Positions 33,805-42,664 of a stretch of 64,000 nt of DNA are shown here, one piece after another. The position numbers and the translations under genes were made by a program. This DNA comes from DATBLE01 sp963841405 (GTDB lineage Bacteria; Actinomycetota; Thermoleophilia; Gaiellales; Gaiellaceae), in NCBI GenBank assembly GCA_963841405.1, contig CAWJCM010000010.1, positions 5,626 to 69,625 on the forward strand. Reading direction: 5' to 3'. Below the pieces are notes generated by a model. It was not told where the DNA came from. It made no database searches and saw nothing but the letters and a program-made list of their open reading frames with translations. Position 1 is the stretch's first letter; each line of letters starts with the position of its first letter.

Positions 33805-36800
33805 CTCGCGCCGGCAGTGGCGAGCGACTCGGCCGCGCGAACGTAGGCCTCCGCACCGACCTCTCGGTAGAAGGCGCGAGCGCGCTCGAGTTCTTTCTGC
33901 GCGTTGTCCCAGGCCCCGCCCGCGGCCAGCTCTGTAGAGGCTCGCAGCCGCGCCTTCGCCTCTTCCGGCAGAGCTCCGATCGCCGCGTAGCCGGCTGCGG
34001 CGTCGGCGTGCGAGCCCGCGACCAGGTGGTGAGCTGCGACCAGCCAGCGCGCCCCTGCGTTCGCCTCGACAGGCAGGCCGCTGCGCAGGCCGAGCTGGTG
34101 CATGACGTCCGCGAGGTCCGCTGTCCAGAAGGAGGGGAGAACGTCACGGCCCGAGGCCACGGCGCTCGCCTCGTCCGCGAGCGGCGCCGCCTCGCCGGGA
34201 CGCCCCGCCTCGGCGAGCACGCGCGCTCGAAGAGCGAGGCCGGGGCAGAGAGCGGCGGGGTCCTTCGACCGGCGCGCGAAGCCGAGCGCGGTGGCAGAGT
34301 CCTCGAGCGCTCCGGCAAGGTCGCCACGCGCGAGCCGGATCCAGGCGCGGACACTGCTGCCCGCGTACCCGCCGTAACCCGCGTCGTCCTCGCGGAGAAG
34401 CGACTCCGCAGCCTCGACGGCCTCGTCCCACCTCCCGCGCCAGTAGAGCTCGTACGGCCACTCGGCGGCGAGCCAGTGCAGGCCGTGCGCATCGCCGAAG
34501 TGCGTCGCCGCCGTGCGACCGCGGTCGTAGACCGCCCACGCCCGCTCGAGCTGACCGAGCTCGACGAGCGACGTGGCGAGATTCGCGCAGCTGCGCACGA
34601 TCGCCGGAGAGCCCGCCTCTTCGGCGAGCTCGACCGCCTGCTCGAGGTCGGCGATTCCACCCTCGTCGCCGCCGAGGATGCGCGCGTGCCCCCGGAACGT
34701 CAGGGTCTCCGCTCTGATCTCGTCGAGCGACATCCTCTCCGCGAGCGCGAGCGCTTCCTCACTCGCCACCAGAGCCCTCTCAGAGTCACCGCACAGCGCG
34801 TAGAAGCCGGCGAGATTGCTGACCGCCTCGGCCTGTTCGCGGGAAGGCGGCGCGTCCCGCAGGCGGTGGACCGCAGCGGTGGCGTGCGTTGCCGCGCGCT
34901 CGCGTTCGCCTCGCGCGGTTGCGAGGCGGGAGAGGAGGACGTCGGCCTGCGCCGCCCGCTCGACGTCGCCCACCTCGACCAGTGCTTCGCGAGCGCGGCC
35001 GAGCTCTTGCTCGCCCCCGCGCTCCGACCAGAACAGCGCTCGGCCGAGGTGGAAGAGCAGCTGCGGCCGAGCGGGATCGGCGGCCGGCCACAGCTCAAGG
35101 GCGTCCCGGAAGAACCGCGCCGCGGCCGGATAGGCATAGACCGTGAGCGCCCGCTCGCCCGCGTCGCGGAGTGCGACTCGGGCGCGGTCGACCAGCCCGG
35201 TCGTGTCCTGGCGGGCCAGCCGCGCGTACTCGAGCGCGCTCGTGTAGTGGTGGGCCAGCAGCTCCGTCAGATCGCCGCGACCCGGCGCCAGCGACTCGAT
35301 CCACTCGGCCGTCAGCCGGTGCTTCTCCGCGCGGGCGGCGCGCGGGATCTGCGCATACGCCACGTCTCGCACGAGGACGTGCCAGAACATGTACTGGCTC
35401 TCCTCCGCCAATGCGCTGCGCGGGTGCGGGCGGACGAGCTCCTTCCACTGCAGCTCTCCGAGCCGCCGCTCGATCTGCTCCTTCTGCCGACCGCCGAGGT
35501 GCGCCAGCGCTCCGACCCAGAACCCGTGGCCGACCACCGCCGCGTCGCGGAGGATCTCCTTGGCCTCCGGATGCAACGTGTCCAGGCGGCCCGAGATGAG
35601 CGCCTGCACCGTCTCCGGCAGCAGGACGCCCTCGTCGCCGCGGCGCTCCTGGAACATGCGGACGAACTCCTCCGCGTACAGCGGGTTGCCGGCGGCGCGA
35701 ACGAGCAGCTCGTCGCGCAGCTCGGGGCCGAGTGCCGTTGCGCCGAGCAGCGCGTCGACGAGCGCAGTCGTGTCCTCCACGGACAGCGGCTCGATCTGGA
35801 TCACACCGGGCCACATCGGCCGGCGCTCGCAGAGCTCCGGCCGAGCCGTGCAGACGATCGTGAGCGGCGGCCCGGGCCAGCGGTGCAAGTGCTCGATGAA
35901 GTCCAGCAGCCCGTCGTCGGCCCAATGGAGATCCTCGAAGGCGAGCACGACGCGGCTCGCGGAGGCGATGCCTTCGACGAAGCGCCGCCACGCGGCGAAC
36001 GCTTCGCCGCGGCGGTCGCCGCTGAGGCGTTCCGCTCCTTCGAGGCCGACCAGCGGACGGAGGTACGCCTCGGTCCAGTCGCGGGCTGCGGCGTCCCGGA
36101 CGAGCGAGGCCACCGTCGCGCCCAGCTTCTTCCCGACCGTGTCCGGCGTGTCGCTCTCGAGGATCTCGGCGTGCGACTTCACCAGCTCGGCGAACGCGGA
36201 GAAGCTGATCCCGCTGCCGTAGCCGAGGCACCTCCCCTGCCGCCAGACGACCGCCTCGGAGGCGTCCTCCAGCGAACGCCGGAGCTCCCAGAGCAGGCGC
36301 GACTTCCCGACTCCCGCACCTCCGAGGAGCGTGACCAGGCGCGGAGCGTCGAGGTCGTCGGTGCCGACCAGCGAGCGCAGGTGGGCGAGCTCGTAGTCCC
36401 GGCCGACGAGCCGTGCCGCCGGGCGGCCTGCCGGCTCGTCGACGGCGACGGCTCTCCACGCGCCCAGCCGCTCGGGCTTTCCCTTGGCGGTCACCGGCGC
36501 CAGCTCGGCGTACTCGATCGCGCGCTGCGTCGCGCGGTAGGTGGCCTCGCCGACGACGATCTCGCCGACGGGGGCCGCCTGCTGGAGCCGGAAGGCGGTG
36601 ACGACGACGTCGCCCGCCGCCATCCCCTCGCCCGCATCGGCACGGGCGCTCAGGTCGACGAACGCCTCGCCGGTGTTCACCGCGACCCGAACCTTCAAGT
36701 CGAGATCCTCCTCGTCGTTCAGCTCGCCGATCGCGCGACGGATCGCGAACGCCGCCAGCACGGCGCGCTGCGCGTCGTCCCCGTACGCGACCGGAGCACC

Positions 36801-37085
36801 GAACAGCGCCATCACCGCGTCGCCGATGTACTTCTCGACGTGCCCGCCGAAACGCTCGAGCTCCGTGCGCACCCGGCGAAAATAGGGCGCCTGGACGCGC
36901 CTCAGATCCTCGGGGTCGAGACGGGTCGAGATACCGGTGAAATCGACGACATCGACGAACAGGACGGTGACGACCCGGCGCTCCTCGCCTCCGGCCCGGT
37001 CCGCGGCGGCCAGCCGCGTGCCGCACGACCAGCACAACCGGGCCTCGGGCGGGTTGTTCTCCCCGCACTGTCCGCAGGCGGGCAT
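33801..37085 (-). CDS. Zinc ribbon / class III adenylate-guanylate cyclase / AAA ATPase / TPR regulator
   Basis: 1094 residues, intact. Order: zinc ribbon CGQCGENNPPEARLCWSCG (5-23), cyclase domain (about 38-200) with metal-binding Asp in VLFVDVVDFTG and GDAVMALFGAP, AAA/STAND ATPase (about 228-560) with Walker A GGAGVGKSR and Walker B LAFEDLHWAD, then a long helical TPR-like half. Such proteins are typically signal-responsive cyclases or ATP-dependent regulators; the ligand is unknown. Paralogue of the decayed gene at 8158-11097. First in its unit, preceded by a small membrane protein gene on the same strand. Confidence 0.9.
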   Translation of the reverse strand: MPACGQCGENNPPEARLCWSCGTRLAAADRAGGEERRVVTVLFVDVVDFTGISTRLDPEDLRRVQAPYFRRVRTELERFGGHVEKYIGDAVMALFGAPVAYGDDAQRAVLAAFAIRRAIGELNDEEDLDLKVRVAVNTGEAFVDLSARADAGEGMAAGDVVVTAFRLQQAAPVGEIVVGEATYRATQRAIEYAELAPVTAKGKPERLGAWRAVAVDEPAGRPAARLVGRDYELAHLRSLVGTDDLDAPRLVTLLGGAGVGKSRLLWELRRSLEDASEAVVWRQGRCLGYGSGISFSAFAELVKSHAEILESDTPDTVGKKLGATVASLVRDAAARDWTEAYLRPLVGLEGAERLSGDRRGEAFAAWRRFVEGIASASRVVLAFEDLHWADDGLLDFIEHLHRWPGPPLTIVCTARPELCERRPMWPGVIQIEPLSVEDTTALVDALLGATALGPELRDELLVRAAGNPLYAEEFVRMFQERRGDEGVLLPETVQALISGRLDTLHPEAKEILRDAAVVGHGFWVGALAHLGGRQKEQIERRLGELQWKELVRPHPRSALAEESQYMFWHVLVRDVAYAQIPRAARAEKHRLTAEWIESLAPGRGDLTELLAHHYTSALEYARLARQDTTGLVDRARVALRDAGERALTVYAYPAAARFFRDALELWPAADPARPQLLFHLGRALFWSERGGEQELGRAREALVEVGDVERAAQADVLLSRLATARGERERAATHATAAVHRLRDAPPSREQAEAVSNLAGFYALCGDSERALVASEEALALAERMSLDEIRAETLTFRGHARILGGDEGGIADLEQAVELAEEAGSPAIVRSCANLATSLVELGQLERAWAVYDRGRTAATHFGDAHGLHWLAAEWPYELYWRGRWDEAVEAAESLLREDDAGYGGYAGSSVRAWIRLARGDLAGALEDSATALGFARRSKDPAALCPGLALRARVLAEAGRPGEAAPLADEASAVASGRDVLPSFWTADLADVMHQLGLRSGLPVEANAGARWLVAAHHLVAGSHADAAAGYAAIGALPEEAKARLRASTELAAGGAWDNAQKELERARAFYREVGAEAYVRAAESLATAGAS

Positions 37086-37121
37086 GTCCTGAGTGTACGA
37101 CGGTGTTGTCGATACCGGCGA

Positions 37122-37298
37122 TCAGGGCCGGGTCGGGTTGCTCGGCCAGCCGCCGGGGAGCGCGTCGTTCGTGGTCACGCAGGCCTGGCCGGCCCCACCG
37201 CACGCCGTCGGAGACTGCCCGCTCTTCGTGAACGCCCGCAGAGCAGCGAACAGCGCGACGGCGATGACGACCAGCAGGATGAGGCCGCGTAGGAGCAA
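37122..37298 (-). CDS. Small single-span membrane protein
   Basis: 58 codons from TTG 37298; an in-frame TGA lies about 28 codons upstream and no other start is available. A membrane segment (GLILLVVIAVALFAALRAF) is followed by an outer tail with two cysteines (SPTACGGAGQACVTTND). Coding is supported by the clean hydrophobic/polar partition and codon bias; no family recognised. Lies between the VOC gene and the cyclase, all minus strand. Confidence 0.5.
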   Translation of the reverse strand: MLLRGLILLVVIAVALFAALRAFTKSGQSPTACGGAGQACVTTNDALPGGWPSNPTRP

Positions 37299-37389
37299 CT
37301 GGACCGAGTGTGCCTGCGGGAGAACGGAGGCGCTATCCCTTGATCGAGCGAATCACCGCTTCGAGCTCTCGGAGGAGACCGCCTCGGGG

Positions 37390-37842
37390 CTAGCCGCCGA
37401 ACGCTTCGGCAACGGCGCGCTCGAGCTCGTCGCGTGGCACGTCCCGGAGCCGTTGGGCGATCCCCCAGCGATGTCCGAACGGATCGGTGATCTGCCCGTA
37501 GCGTTCACCCCAGAAGACGTCCTGTAGCGGCTGGCGCACCTCCGCACCACCGTCGACGGCGCGCTGCCAGACGGCGTCGACGTCTTCACTCGAGAAGTGC
37601 AAGACGGTCGCGGTGCCGCCGACGCTGAGCGGAGAAAGGACGCCTAGGTCAGGGAACTCGTCGGCCAGCATGACCGTCGAGTCGCCAAACCGGAGCTCGA
37701 CCTGCATCAGCTTGCCGCCCGGCACCGCGAGGCGATCCCGCTCCTCGGCGCCGAAGACGGTTCTGTACCAGTCGGCTGCGAGCGCCGCGTCACCGACGAC
37801 GATGTGCGTGGTGATCGTGTGTGTCGCGTCTACCTCGGGCAT
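37390..37842 (-). CDS. VOC-superfamily protein (PhnB/glyoxalase-like)
   Basis: 150 residues: THIVVGDAALAADWYRTVFGAEE start and DVFWGERYGQITDPFGHRWGIAQ end, the PhnB-like VOC pattern. ATG overlaps the DUF5519 stop (TGATG), so the two are coupled and share the MerR-type promoter upstream. Metal ligands and substrate not assignable. Confidence 0.82.
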   Translation of the reverse strand: MPEVDATHTITTHIVVGDAALAADWYRTVFGAEERDRLAVPGGKLMQVELRFGDSTVMLADEFPDLGVLSPLSVGGTATVLHFSSEDVDAVWQRAVDGGAEVRQPLQDVFWGERYGQITDPFGHRWGIAQRLRDVPRDELERAVAEAFGG

Positions 37843-38192
37843 CACGCGGCTGCCTTGGTGGGCAAGCCGTGGCCGGCGACGATGCGCTCGTAGTTGAGGC
37901 ACATCAGCGCGATTACGTCTTCGACGTCCGCCTCGGCCTGGATGCTGCGGGCGCCGAAGCCCGGCCTGCCCGGGAAGATCGGGTGATAGTCGATTCGCCC
38001 CTGGTCGAACAGGGAGCCCCAGACCTCCCTGGGAAAGCCGAAATGGGCGACGCGGTCGCCGTGCAGGTGGCCGATCTCTCGGCCGCCCAGCTTGAACGCG
38101 AACTCCCCCCGCTTGCCGTACCCCGCCGTGATCCCCGGCCAGGAGGTGACCTCCTGGGTGATCCGCTCGCTCGGCCTCTTCTCGCTCGTCAT
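37842..38192 (-). CDS. DUF5519 (luciferase-domain-like) protein
   Basis: 116 residues. Seen: FAFKLGGREIGHLHGDR and a DYHPIFPG motif, then DVEDVIALMCLNYERI, which match the DUF5519 pattern. Family function is unestablished. GAGGAGG precedes ATG 38192. First gene downstream of a promoter with the 19-bp spacing typical of MerR-family control. Confidence 0.75.
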   Translation of the reverse strand: MTSEKRPSERITQEVTSWPGITAGYGKRGEFAFKLGGREIGHLHGDRVAHFGFPREVWGSLFDQGRIDYHPIFPGRPGFGARSIQAEADVEDVIALMCLNYERIVAGHGLPTKAAA

Positions 38193-38230
38193 GGCTGCCT
38201 CCTCGCGTGCCGTTGCTCGTCACTGGAGCC

Positions 38231-38261
38231 ACGCTACAAGTTGAAGTTAGGTTCAAGTCAA
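38231..38261 (-). promoter_or_regulatory. MerR-type promoter/operator
   Basis: Minus strand: -35 TTGACT (38256-38261), a 19-bp spacer, -10 TAGCGT (38231-38236). Inside the spacer is the inverted repeat TTGAA-N6-TTCAA (38241-38256). Overlong spacers with a dyad are the signature of promoters activated by DNA distortion by MerR/SoxR-family regulators. No MerR gene lies in the window. Confidence 0.6.
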
Positions 38262-38436
38262 GGGCCTCCCGCCTGCCGTGGGTCGTGGACGCTTTGACCC
38301 GGCCGCGGACGGAGCCGCGAAAACCCCAGTCAGACCCTAGTCAGCCCGAGCATCCTGGACATTCTGCAAACGCCGGGCCGAGAAAACCCCGCCTGAGAGG
38401 CTGTTGCACAAAGCCTTGGAGCGGGGCTTTCTGAGG

Positions 38437-38479
38437 AGCGGATGAAGGGACTCGAACCCTCGACCTTCTGCATGGCAAG
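38437..38479. repeat. Distal att-like copy of tRNA-Gly 3' half
   Basis: 43 bp identical to 49106-49148: acceptor 3' strand, T-arm and anticodon-stem 3' side up to the anticodon loop. No 5' half is present, so it is not a functional tRNA. Confidence 0.9.
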
Positions 38480-38490
38480 GCTTGGCGGCC

Positions 38491-38579
38491 GTTCGCGCCG
38501 GTTCGCTTGGGTTCGCCGAAACCTGCCGTTTGCAGCGACTTCGGCTCCGCCATGCGAACGCGACCGAACCCGAGCGAAC
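38491..38579. repeat. Phased GTTCGC / GCGAAC hexamer array
   Basis: Three GTTCGC copies start at 38491, 38501 and 38511 (exactly 10-bp steps). Three inverted copies, GCGAAC, CCGAAC and GCGAAC, start at 38554, 38564 and 38574, again in 10-bp steps. One helical turn per step puts all sites of each half on the same face of the DNA. It begins 12 bp inside the att-like repeat. Best guess: arm sites for an integrase or excisionase; no such array is seen at the other end. Confidence 0.7.
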
Positions 38580-38601
38580 AGCGGGTGCAGCCATTGCAGC
38601 C
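38569..38601. repeat. Island-end repeat, left copy
   Basis: Begins CCCGAGCG and ends GTGCAGCCATTGCAGCC. The related right copy at 49022-49056 begins CCCGAGCG and ends GTGCAGCCATTCTGCAGCC, in the same orientation. They lie about 90 and 50 bp inside the two att-like repeats. The overlap with the last GCGAAC hexamer should be noted. Confidence 0.55.
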
Positions 38602-38925
38602 GTCGTGATCATCAGCACCACCAGGGCACCTGAACGGCCCGCCGGCCGTATGCCTTTCCTACGGGTCGACGCAGCGAGCGACTGGGCACGGGCGAGCTGT
38701 GTGACGGTCCGCCCCTTCCTCGCGCTCGTCCGCTTCGCGGCGCGATACAGCTCGGAAATCGCCGAGAAGCTCCGCAACGTCGGGCCGCCAAAAGGGGCGC
38801 CGCCGAAGAGGCATCTGCGACGGCGCGTTCGCGGCGGGGCGGGCGCAGATCGTCGCACGTTCGCACTCCTGACGATCGCAGAGCGCGGCGCGATCATCGG
38901 CCTCGAACGTATTCTTCGGAGTGGC

Positions 38926-38959
38926 CCGTGGGCCGGGCGCGTTTCCGCCCGGCCCACGG
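38926..38959 (-). terminator. Terminator of the island operon
   Basis: A 14-bp perfect stem, CCGTGGGCCGGGCG with CGCCCGGCCCACGG, around a six-base loop, 14 bp downstream of the substrate-binding-protein stop on the minus strand. No clear U-tract, but the stability is very high. Confidence 0.7.
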
Positions 38960-38972
38960 AGTCGGGCCGCTT

Positions 38973-39941
38973 CTACTTGCTGAGCACGAAGTTGTGCAGC
39001 TTCGCTGCGTTCACCTTCGTGATCAGGTAGCACGGCAGGAGCTGCTTTTCCTTCTTGGGCTTCTTGCCCGCCTTGATGTACGTGTTGGCCTGATCGACGG
39101 CCAGCTTCGTGAAGTCGGCAATCGGCTGAAGCACTGTCGCCTTCAACGTGCCTTTCAGGATTGCTGAGGCGGCATCGGGGCTTCCGTCGAGGCCGACGAC
39201 GACGACGTCCTTGCGGCCTGCATTCTGGAGCGCCGCGACGGCGCCGAGCGCCATGGTGTCGTTGCCGGAGATGATGCCTTTGATCTCGGGATGGGCCTGG
39301 AGCATCGTCTCGACCACCTGCTGCGCCTGCGTCTGGTCCCAGTTGGCGGTCTGCTTGGCGACCAGCTTTACCCCAGTGAGCTTGTCGAGCACCGAGTGGT
39401 AGCCCTTGGAGCGGACGCCTGCGTTGGTGTCGGACGCCTTTCCGGTCAGCTCGGCGTAGTCACCCTTCGCTCCCATGAGCTTCGCAAAGTAGGTGGCACC
39501 GAGCACGGCTCCCTGGAAGTTGTTCGACACGAGCTGCGAGACGGCAATGCCGCTCTTGTTGATCTCCCGGTCGATCAAGAAGGAGGGGATCCCCGCCTTC
39601 TTCGCCCTCTTGATGGCAGCGACGGATGCATCCGCGCCGGCGTTGTCGAGGATGATTGCGGACGCCTTGCGGGAGATCGCCAGGTCTACCTCCTGTGACT
39701 CCTTAGTCGGATCGCCGCCGCTCGAGAGCGCAAGCGTGTTGTAGCCCAGCCGCTTGGCCTCCTTGACCGCGATCTTCGATTCCGACGCGAAGAACGGGTT
39801 GGTGAGCTCGGGAACGATGACCACGATCAGTTTCTTGGCGTTCTGCTCCGCAGGGGCCGCCGAGGCTGAGACGGCCGCGACGCCCAGCGACGTGATCAGC
39901 GCGAGAAACGCGACCGCCCTCCATCTGGTGATGTGCAACAT
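38973..39941 (-). CDS. Sugar ABC transporter substrate-binding protein (RbsB type)
   Basis: 322 residues. N-terminal Sec signal (VAFLALITSLGVAAVSASA, cleavage after ASA), no lipobox cysteine. Periplasmic-binding-protein fold type I: IVVIVPELTNPFFASESKIA, AIILDNAGADA, SGNDTMALGAVAAL. Binds a monosaccharide (ribose/allose/xylose/apiose-like) and delivers it to the permease. Last gene of the operon, 54 bp after the permease gene, before a strong hairpin. Confidence 0.9.
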   Translation of the reverse strand: MLHITRWRAVAFLALITSLGVAAVSASAAPAEQNAKKLIVVIVPELTNPFFASESKIAVKEAKRLGYNTLALSSGGDPTKESQEVDLAISRKASAIILDNAGADASVAAIKRAKKAGIPSFLIDREINKSGIAVSQLVSNNFQGAVLGATYFAKLMGAKGDYAELTGKASDTNAGVRSKGYHSVLDKLTGVKLVAKQTANWDQTQAQQVVETMLQAHPEIKGIISGNDTMALGAVAALQNAGRKDVVVVGLDGSPDAASAILKGTLKATVLQPIADFTKLAVDQANTYIKAGKKPKKEKQLLPCYLITKVNAAKLHNFVLSK

Positions 39942-39995
39942 GCTCTTTCTCCTCCTCTTCCGCGACCCGCAGGTCGCTGGATCGCACGGTTCCGG

Positions 39996-41135
39996 TCAGA
40001 CGTGCGCTATGGGTTTCTCGCTCTGGACCACCTCCTCGACCAGGGCGGCGACCGTGCCCGACGACGCACGGGACTGCCGCCGCCTCTGAGCCTCGTCGAG
40101 CGCGACGGCGGCGACGATGACGGAGCCCTTGGCGACCATCTGCCAGAACTCCGAGACGCCGACGAGCACGAGCCCGTCGCTGAGGAAGCCGATGACGAAC
40201 GCGCCGATGATCGTGCCGCCGATCGTGCCCCGACCGCCGAAGAGCGAGGTGCCGCCGAGGACGACGGCCGCGATCGCCGTCAGCTCGTACGAGGCGGCGG
40301 TATCCGGGAACGCCGCGTTGAGCTGGGACGTGATCAGAAGCCCTGTCATCGCGGCGCAGACGCCAGAGATGATGTAGACGCCCATCTTGATCCGGTTGAC
40401 GCGGACGCCGCTCAGTTCCGCGGCGCGCTCATTGCCGCCAACGGCGTAGACGCGGCGGCCGAACGCCGTCCTCTTCGAGACATAGACGGCCGCGGTGGCA
40501 AACAGGATCAGCACCACGATCGTGAACGGCACGTGCAGGAAGCTCCCCGTGCCGATGAAGTCGAAGCCGGTGTTGTGGTGCTGCCGGGTTCCGGCGATGT
40601 TCGGGAAGGTGGTGCCGTTGTTCAGCAGGTCGGCGAACCCGCGCGCGACCGACAACATCCCGAGCGTTGCGATGAATGGCGCGACGCGGAGCCGTGTGAT
40701 GATCAGGCCGTTGACCGCTCCGCACCCGGCGCCGACCCCCAGGCCGATCAGGATCACGAGCGGCACGTTGAACCAGACGACGACGCCGAGCGCGCCGAGG
40801 TCGAGGCCGTTGTTGAGCAGGCCGCCGGCGACCATGCCGGCGAGGCCGGCGACGGAGCCGACGGAGAGGTCGATCCCGGCGCTCAGGATGACGAACGTCT
40901 CGCCGATCGCCATGATCGCCGCGATGGCGACGTGCTCCGTCATTACCCGCAGGTTCGAAGCGGTGAAGAAGGCCGGGGAGAGGACGCTGAAGACGATCAC
41001 GATCGCGATCAGCGCGACGAAAGCGCGCATGCGGAGCAGCAGCGCGCGCCAGCCCTGAAGCGTCCTCAGCTGCCCGAGCAGCTCCTGCGCCGATCCGGGA
41101 GCCTGGCGGCGGAGGGAGTCGAGCGCCGCGCTCAT
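39996..41135 (-). CDS. Sugar ABC transporter permease (RbsC type)
   Basis: 379 residues, about ten membrane helices. Signature GETFVILSAGIDLSVGSVAGLAGM and VLGGTSLFGGRGTIGGTIIGA are typical of RbsC/XylH/AraH permeases. N- and C-terminal extensions (C-terminal charged tail of about 40 residues) exceed the usual length. ATG overlaps the ATPase TAA (TAATG). Confidence 0.92.
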   Translation of the reverse strand: MSAALDSLRRQAPGSAQELLGQLRTLQGWRALLLRMRAFVALIAIVIVFSVLSPAFFTASNLRVMTEHVAIAAIMAIGETFVILSAGIDLSVGSVAGLAGMVAGGLLNNGLDLGALGVVVWFNVPLVILIGLGVGAGCGAVNGLIITRLRVAPFIATLGMLSVARGFADLLNNGTTFPNIAGTRQHHNTGFDFIGTGSFLHVPFTIVVLILFATAAVYVSKRTAFGRRVYAVGGNERAAELSGVRVNRIKMGVYIISGVCAAMTGLLITSQLNAAFPDTAASYELTAIAAVVLGGTSLFGGRGTIGGTIIGAFVIGFLSDGLVLVGVSEFWQMVAKGSVIVAAVALDEAQRRRQSRASSGTVAALVEEVVQSEKPIAHV

Positions 41136-42664
41136 TACGCTGCCGCCTCTGCGGCGTGCGGGTTCGAAGCCGCGACGAGCGCCCGCGAGGTCGCCTCACT
41201 GCGGCCGAGTTCCCGCGTCAAGCGGCCGCGGGCCATGACCAGGATGCGGTCGGCCATCCCAAGCACCTCGATCAGATCGGAGGACGTGAAGAGGATTGCG
41301 AGGCCCTCGCCCGCGAGCCGTTTCATGATCCGGTACAGCTCGGTCTTCGCGCCGACGTCGATCCCGCGCATGGGGTCGTCCATCAGGAGCACCTTCGGAT
41401 CGGTCATGAGCGCCTTTGAAACCACCACTTTCTGCTGGTTGCCACCGGAGAGCGCCGTGACCGGGTGGTCGATGTCGGGGACCTTGACGCCCACATCGCC
41501 CACCACCTGCCCGACAGCGCGAGCCTCACGGCGAAGGGACAGGCCGACGGCAGAGGTGAGGTCACCAAGACTCGCGAGCGACACGTTCTGCTTCACCGAC
41601 AGGGCCTGGACCAGTCCTTCGCGCTGCCGGTCCTCCGGGACGAGGAAGAGCCCGCGCGCGATCCGGGCCCCGATGCGCTCGCCGTCGATGCGTACGCCGT
41701 CGAGGAGAATGCGGCCGACCGCATCTTCTTGTTCGCCGATCAGGCTCTGCAGGAGCTCGGTCCGGCCGGCGCCCATGAGTCCGTAGAGACCGACGATCTC
41801 ACCGGCGGCGACGGAGAAGGAAACCCGATCGAGCCAGAAGCCGCCGCCCGCCCTTGGCAGGGTCAGGTCCTGTACCTCGAGCAGTGGTTCGCCGGCCGCA
41901 CGCGGCTCGTACGGGAACAACTCGTCCGGATCGCGGCCGATCATCTGCTCGACGATCCAGTGCAGATCGATTTCGCCCGTTGCCGCTTCGGCGACCAGTC
42001 TGCCGTCACGGAGGACCGTCACGAAGTCAGCGATCTCAAGGATCTCCTCGAGGCGATGCGAGATGTAGACCACCGACACGCCTTCGGCGACCAGGCCGCG
42101 GATCACTTTGAACAGGCTTTCGACCTCGCGCGCCGATAGAGCGGACGTCGGCTCGTCCATGATCAGCACGCGCACGTCCTGCGAGAGCGCCTTGCAGATC
42201 GCGACCATCTGCTGCTGGCCGACCGGCAGGTCGGCTACCTGCGCGCGCGGATCGATGCGCTCGCCGAGCCGCTCGAGCAGCCTGGCAGCTTCGCGCTCCT
42301 GCTCGCGCAGCCGCACCCCGGTGGCCGAAGTGAGTTCGTTGCCGACGAAGATGTTCTCCGCCACGCTCAGATCCGGGAAGAGGAGTAGCTCCTGATGGAT
42401 CAACCGGATGCCGTACGCGCCGGCAGTCCGCGGCGAACCAAGCTCGACCGGCTCCCGATCAACGAGGATCCGCCCGCCGGTCGGCTCGTGGACCCCGGCG
42501 AGCACACCCATCAGCGTCGACTTGCCCGCCCCGTTCTCACCGACGAGCGCGTTCACGGTGCCGGCGTAGACGTTGAAGTCGACGTGGTTGAGCGCCACGG
42601 TGCCGCCGAAGACCTTGCTGACGCCCTCCGCTCTGAGGACGACGTCGCGGCGAGGGCAGCTCAC
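41135..42664 (-). CDS. Sugar ABC transporter ATP-binding protein with two NBDs (RbsA type)
   Basis: 509 residues. First domain: Walker A GENGAGKST, signature LPVGQQQMV, Walker B VLIMDEPTSALS. Second domain: degenerate Walker A GLMGAGRTE, signature LSGGNQQKV, Walker B VLLMDDPMRGIDV. This asymmetric pair is standard for RbsA/AraG/XylG. The stop overlaps the permease start and the start overlaps the DUF2291 stop. Confidence 0.93.
   Translation of the reverse strand: MSCPRRDVVLRAEGVSKVFGGTVALNHVDFNVYAGTVNALVGENGAGKSTLMGVLAGVHEPTGGRILVDREPVELGSPRTAGAYGIRLIHQELLLFPDLSVAENIFVGNELTSATGVRLREQEREAARLLERLGERIDPRAQVADLPVGQQQMVAICKALSQDVRVLIMDEPTSALSAREVESLFKVIRGLVAEGVSVVYISHRLEEILEIADFVTVLRDGRLVAEAATGEIDLHWIVEQMIGRDPDELFPYEPRAAGEPLLEVQDLTLPRAGGGFWLDRVSFSVAAGEIVGLYGLMGAGRTELLQSLIGEQEDAVGRILLDGVRIDGERIGARIARGLFLVPEDRQREGLVQALSVKQNVSLASLGDLTSAVGLSLRREARAVGQVVGDVGVKVPDIDHPVTALSGGNQQKVVVSKALMTDPKVLLMDDPMRGIDVGAKTELYRIMKRLAGEGLAILFTSSDLIEVLGMADRILVMARGRLTRELGRSEATSRALVAASNPHAAEAAA

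Noticed and set aside
38282..38436. A further hairpin with CCCCGC/GCGGGG arms before the island border
   Set aside because: Arms are short with a 28-base loop; not convincing as a terminator on its own.
38482..39030. Open frame of about 180 codons in the left island end
   Set aside because: No recognisable domain, Arg/Pro-rich shadow composition, and it runs over the terminator and the end of the substrate-binding-protein gene.
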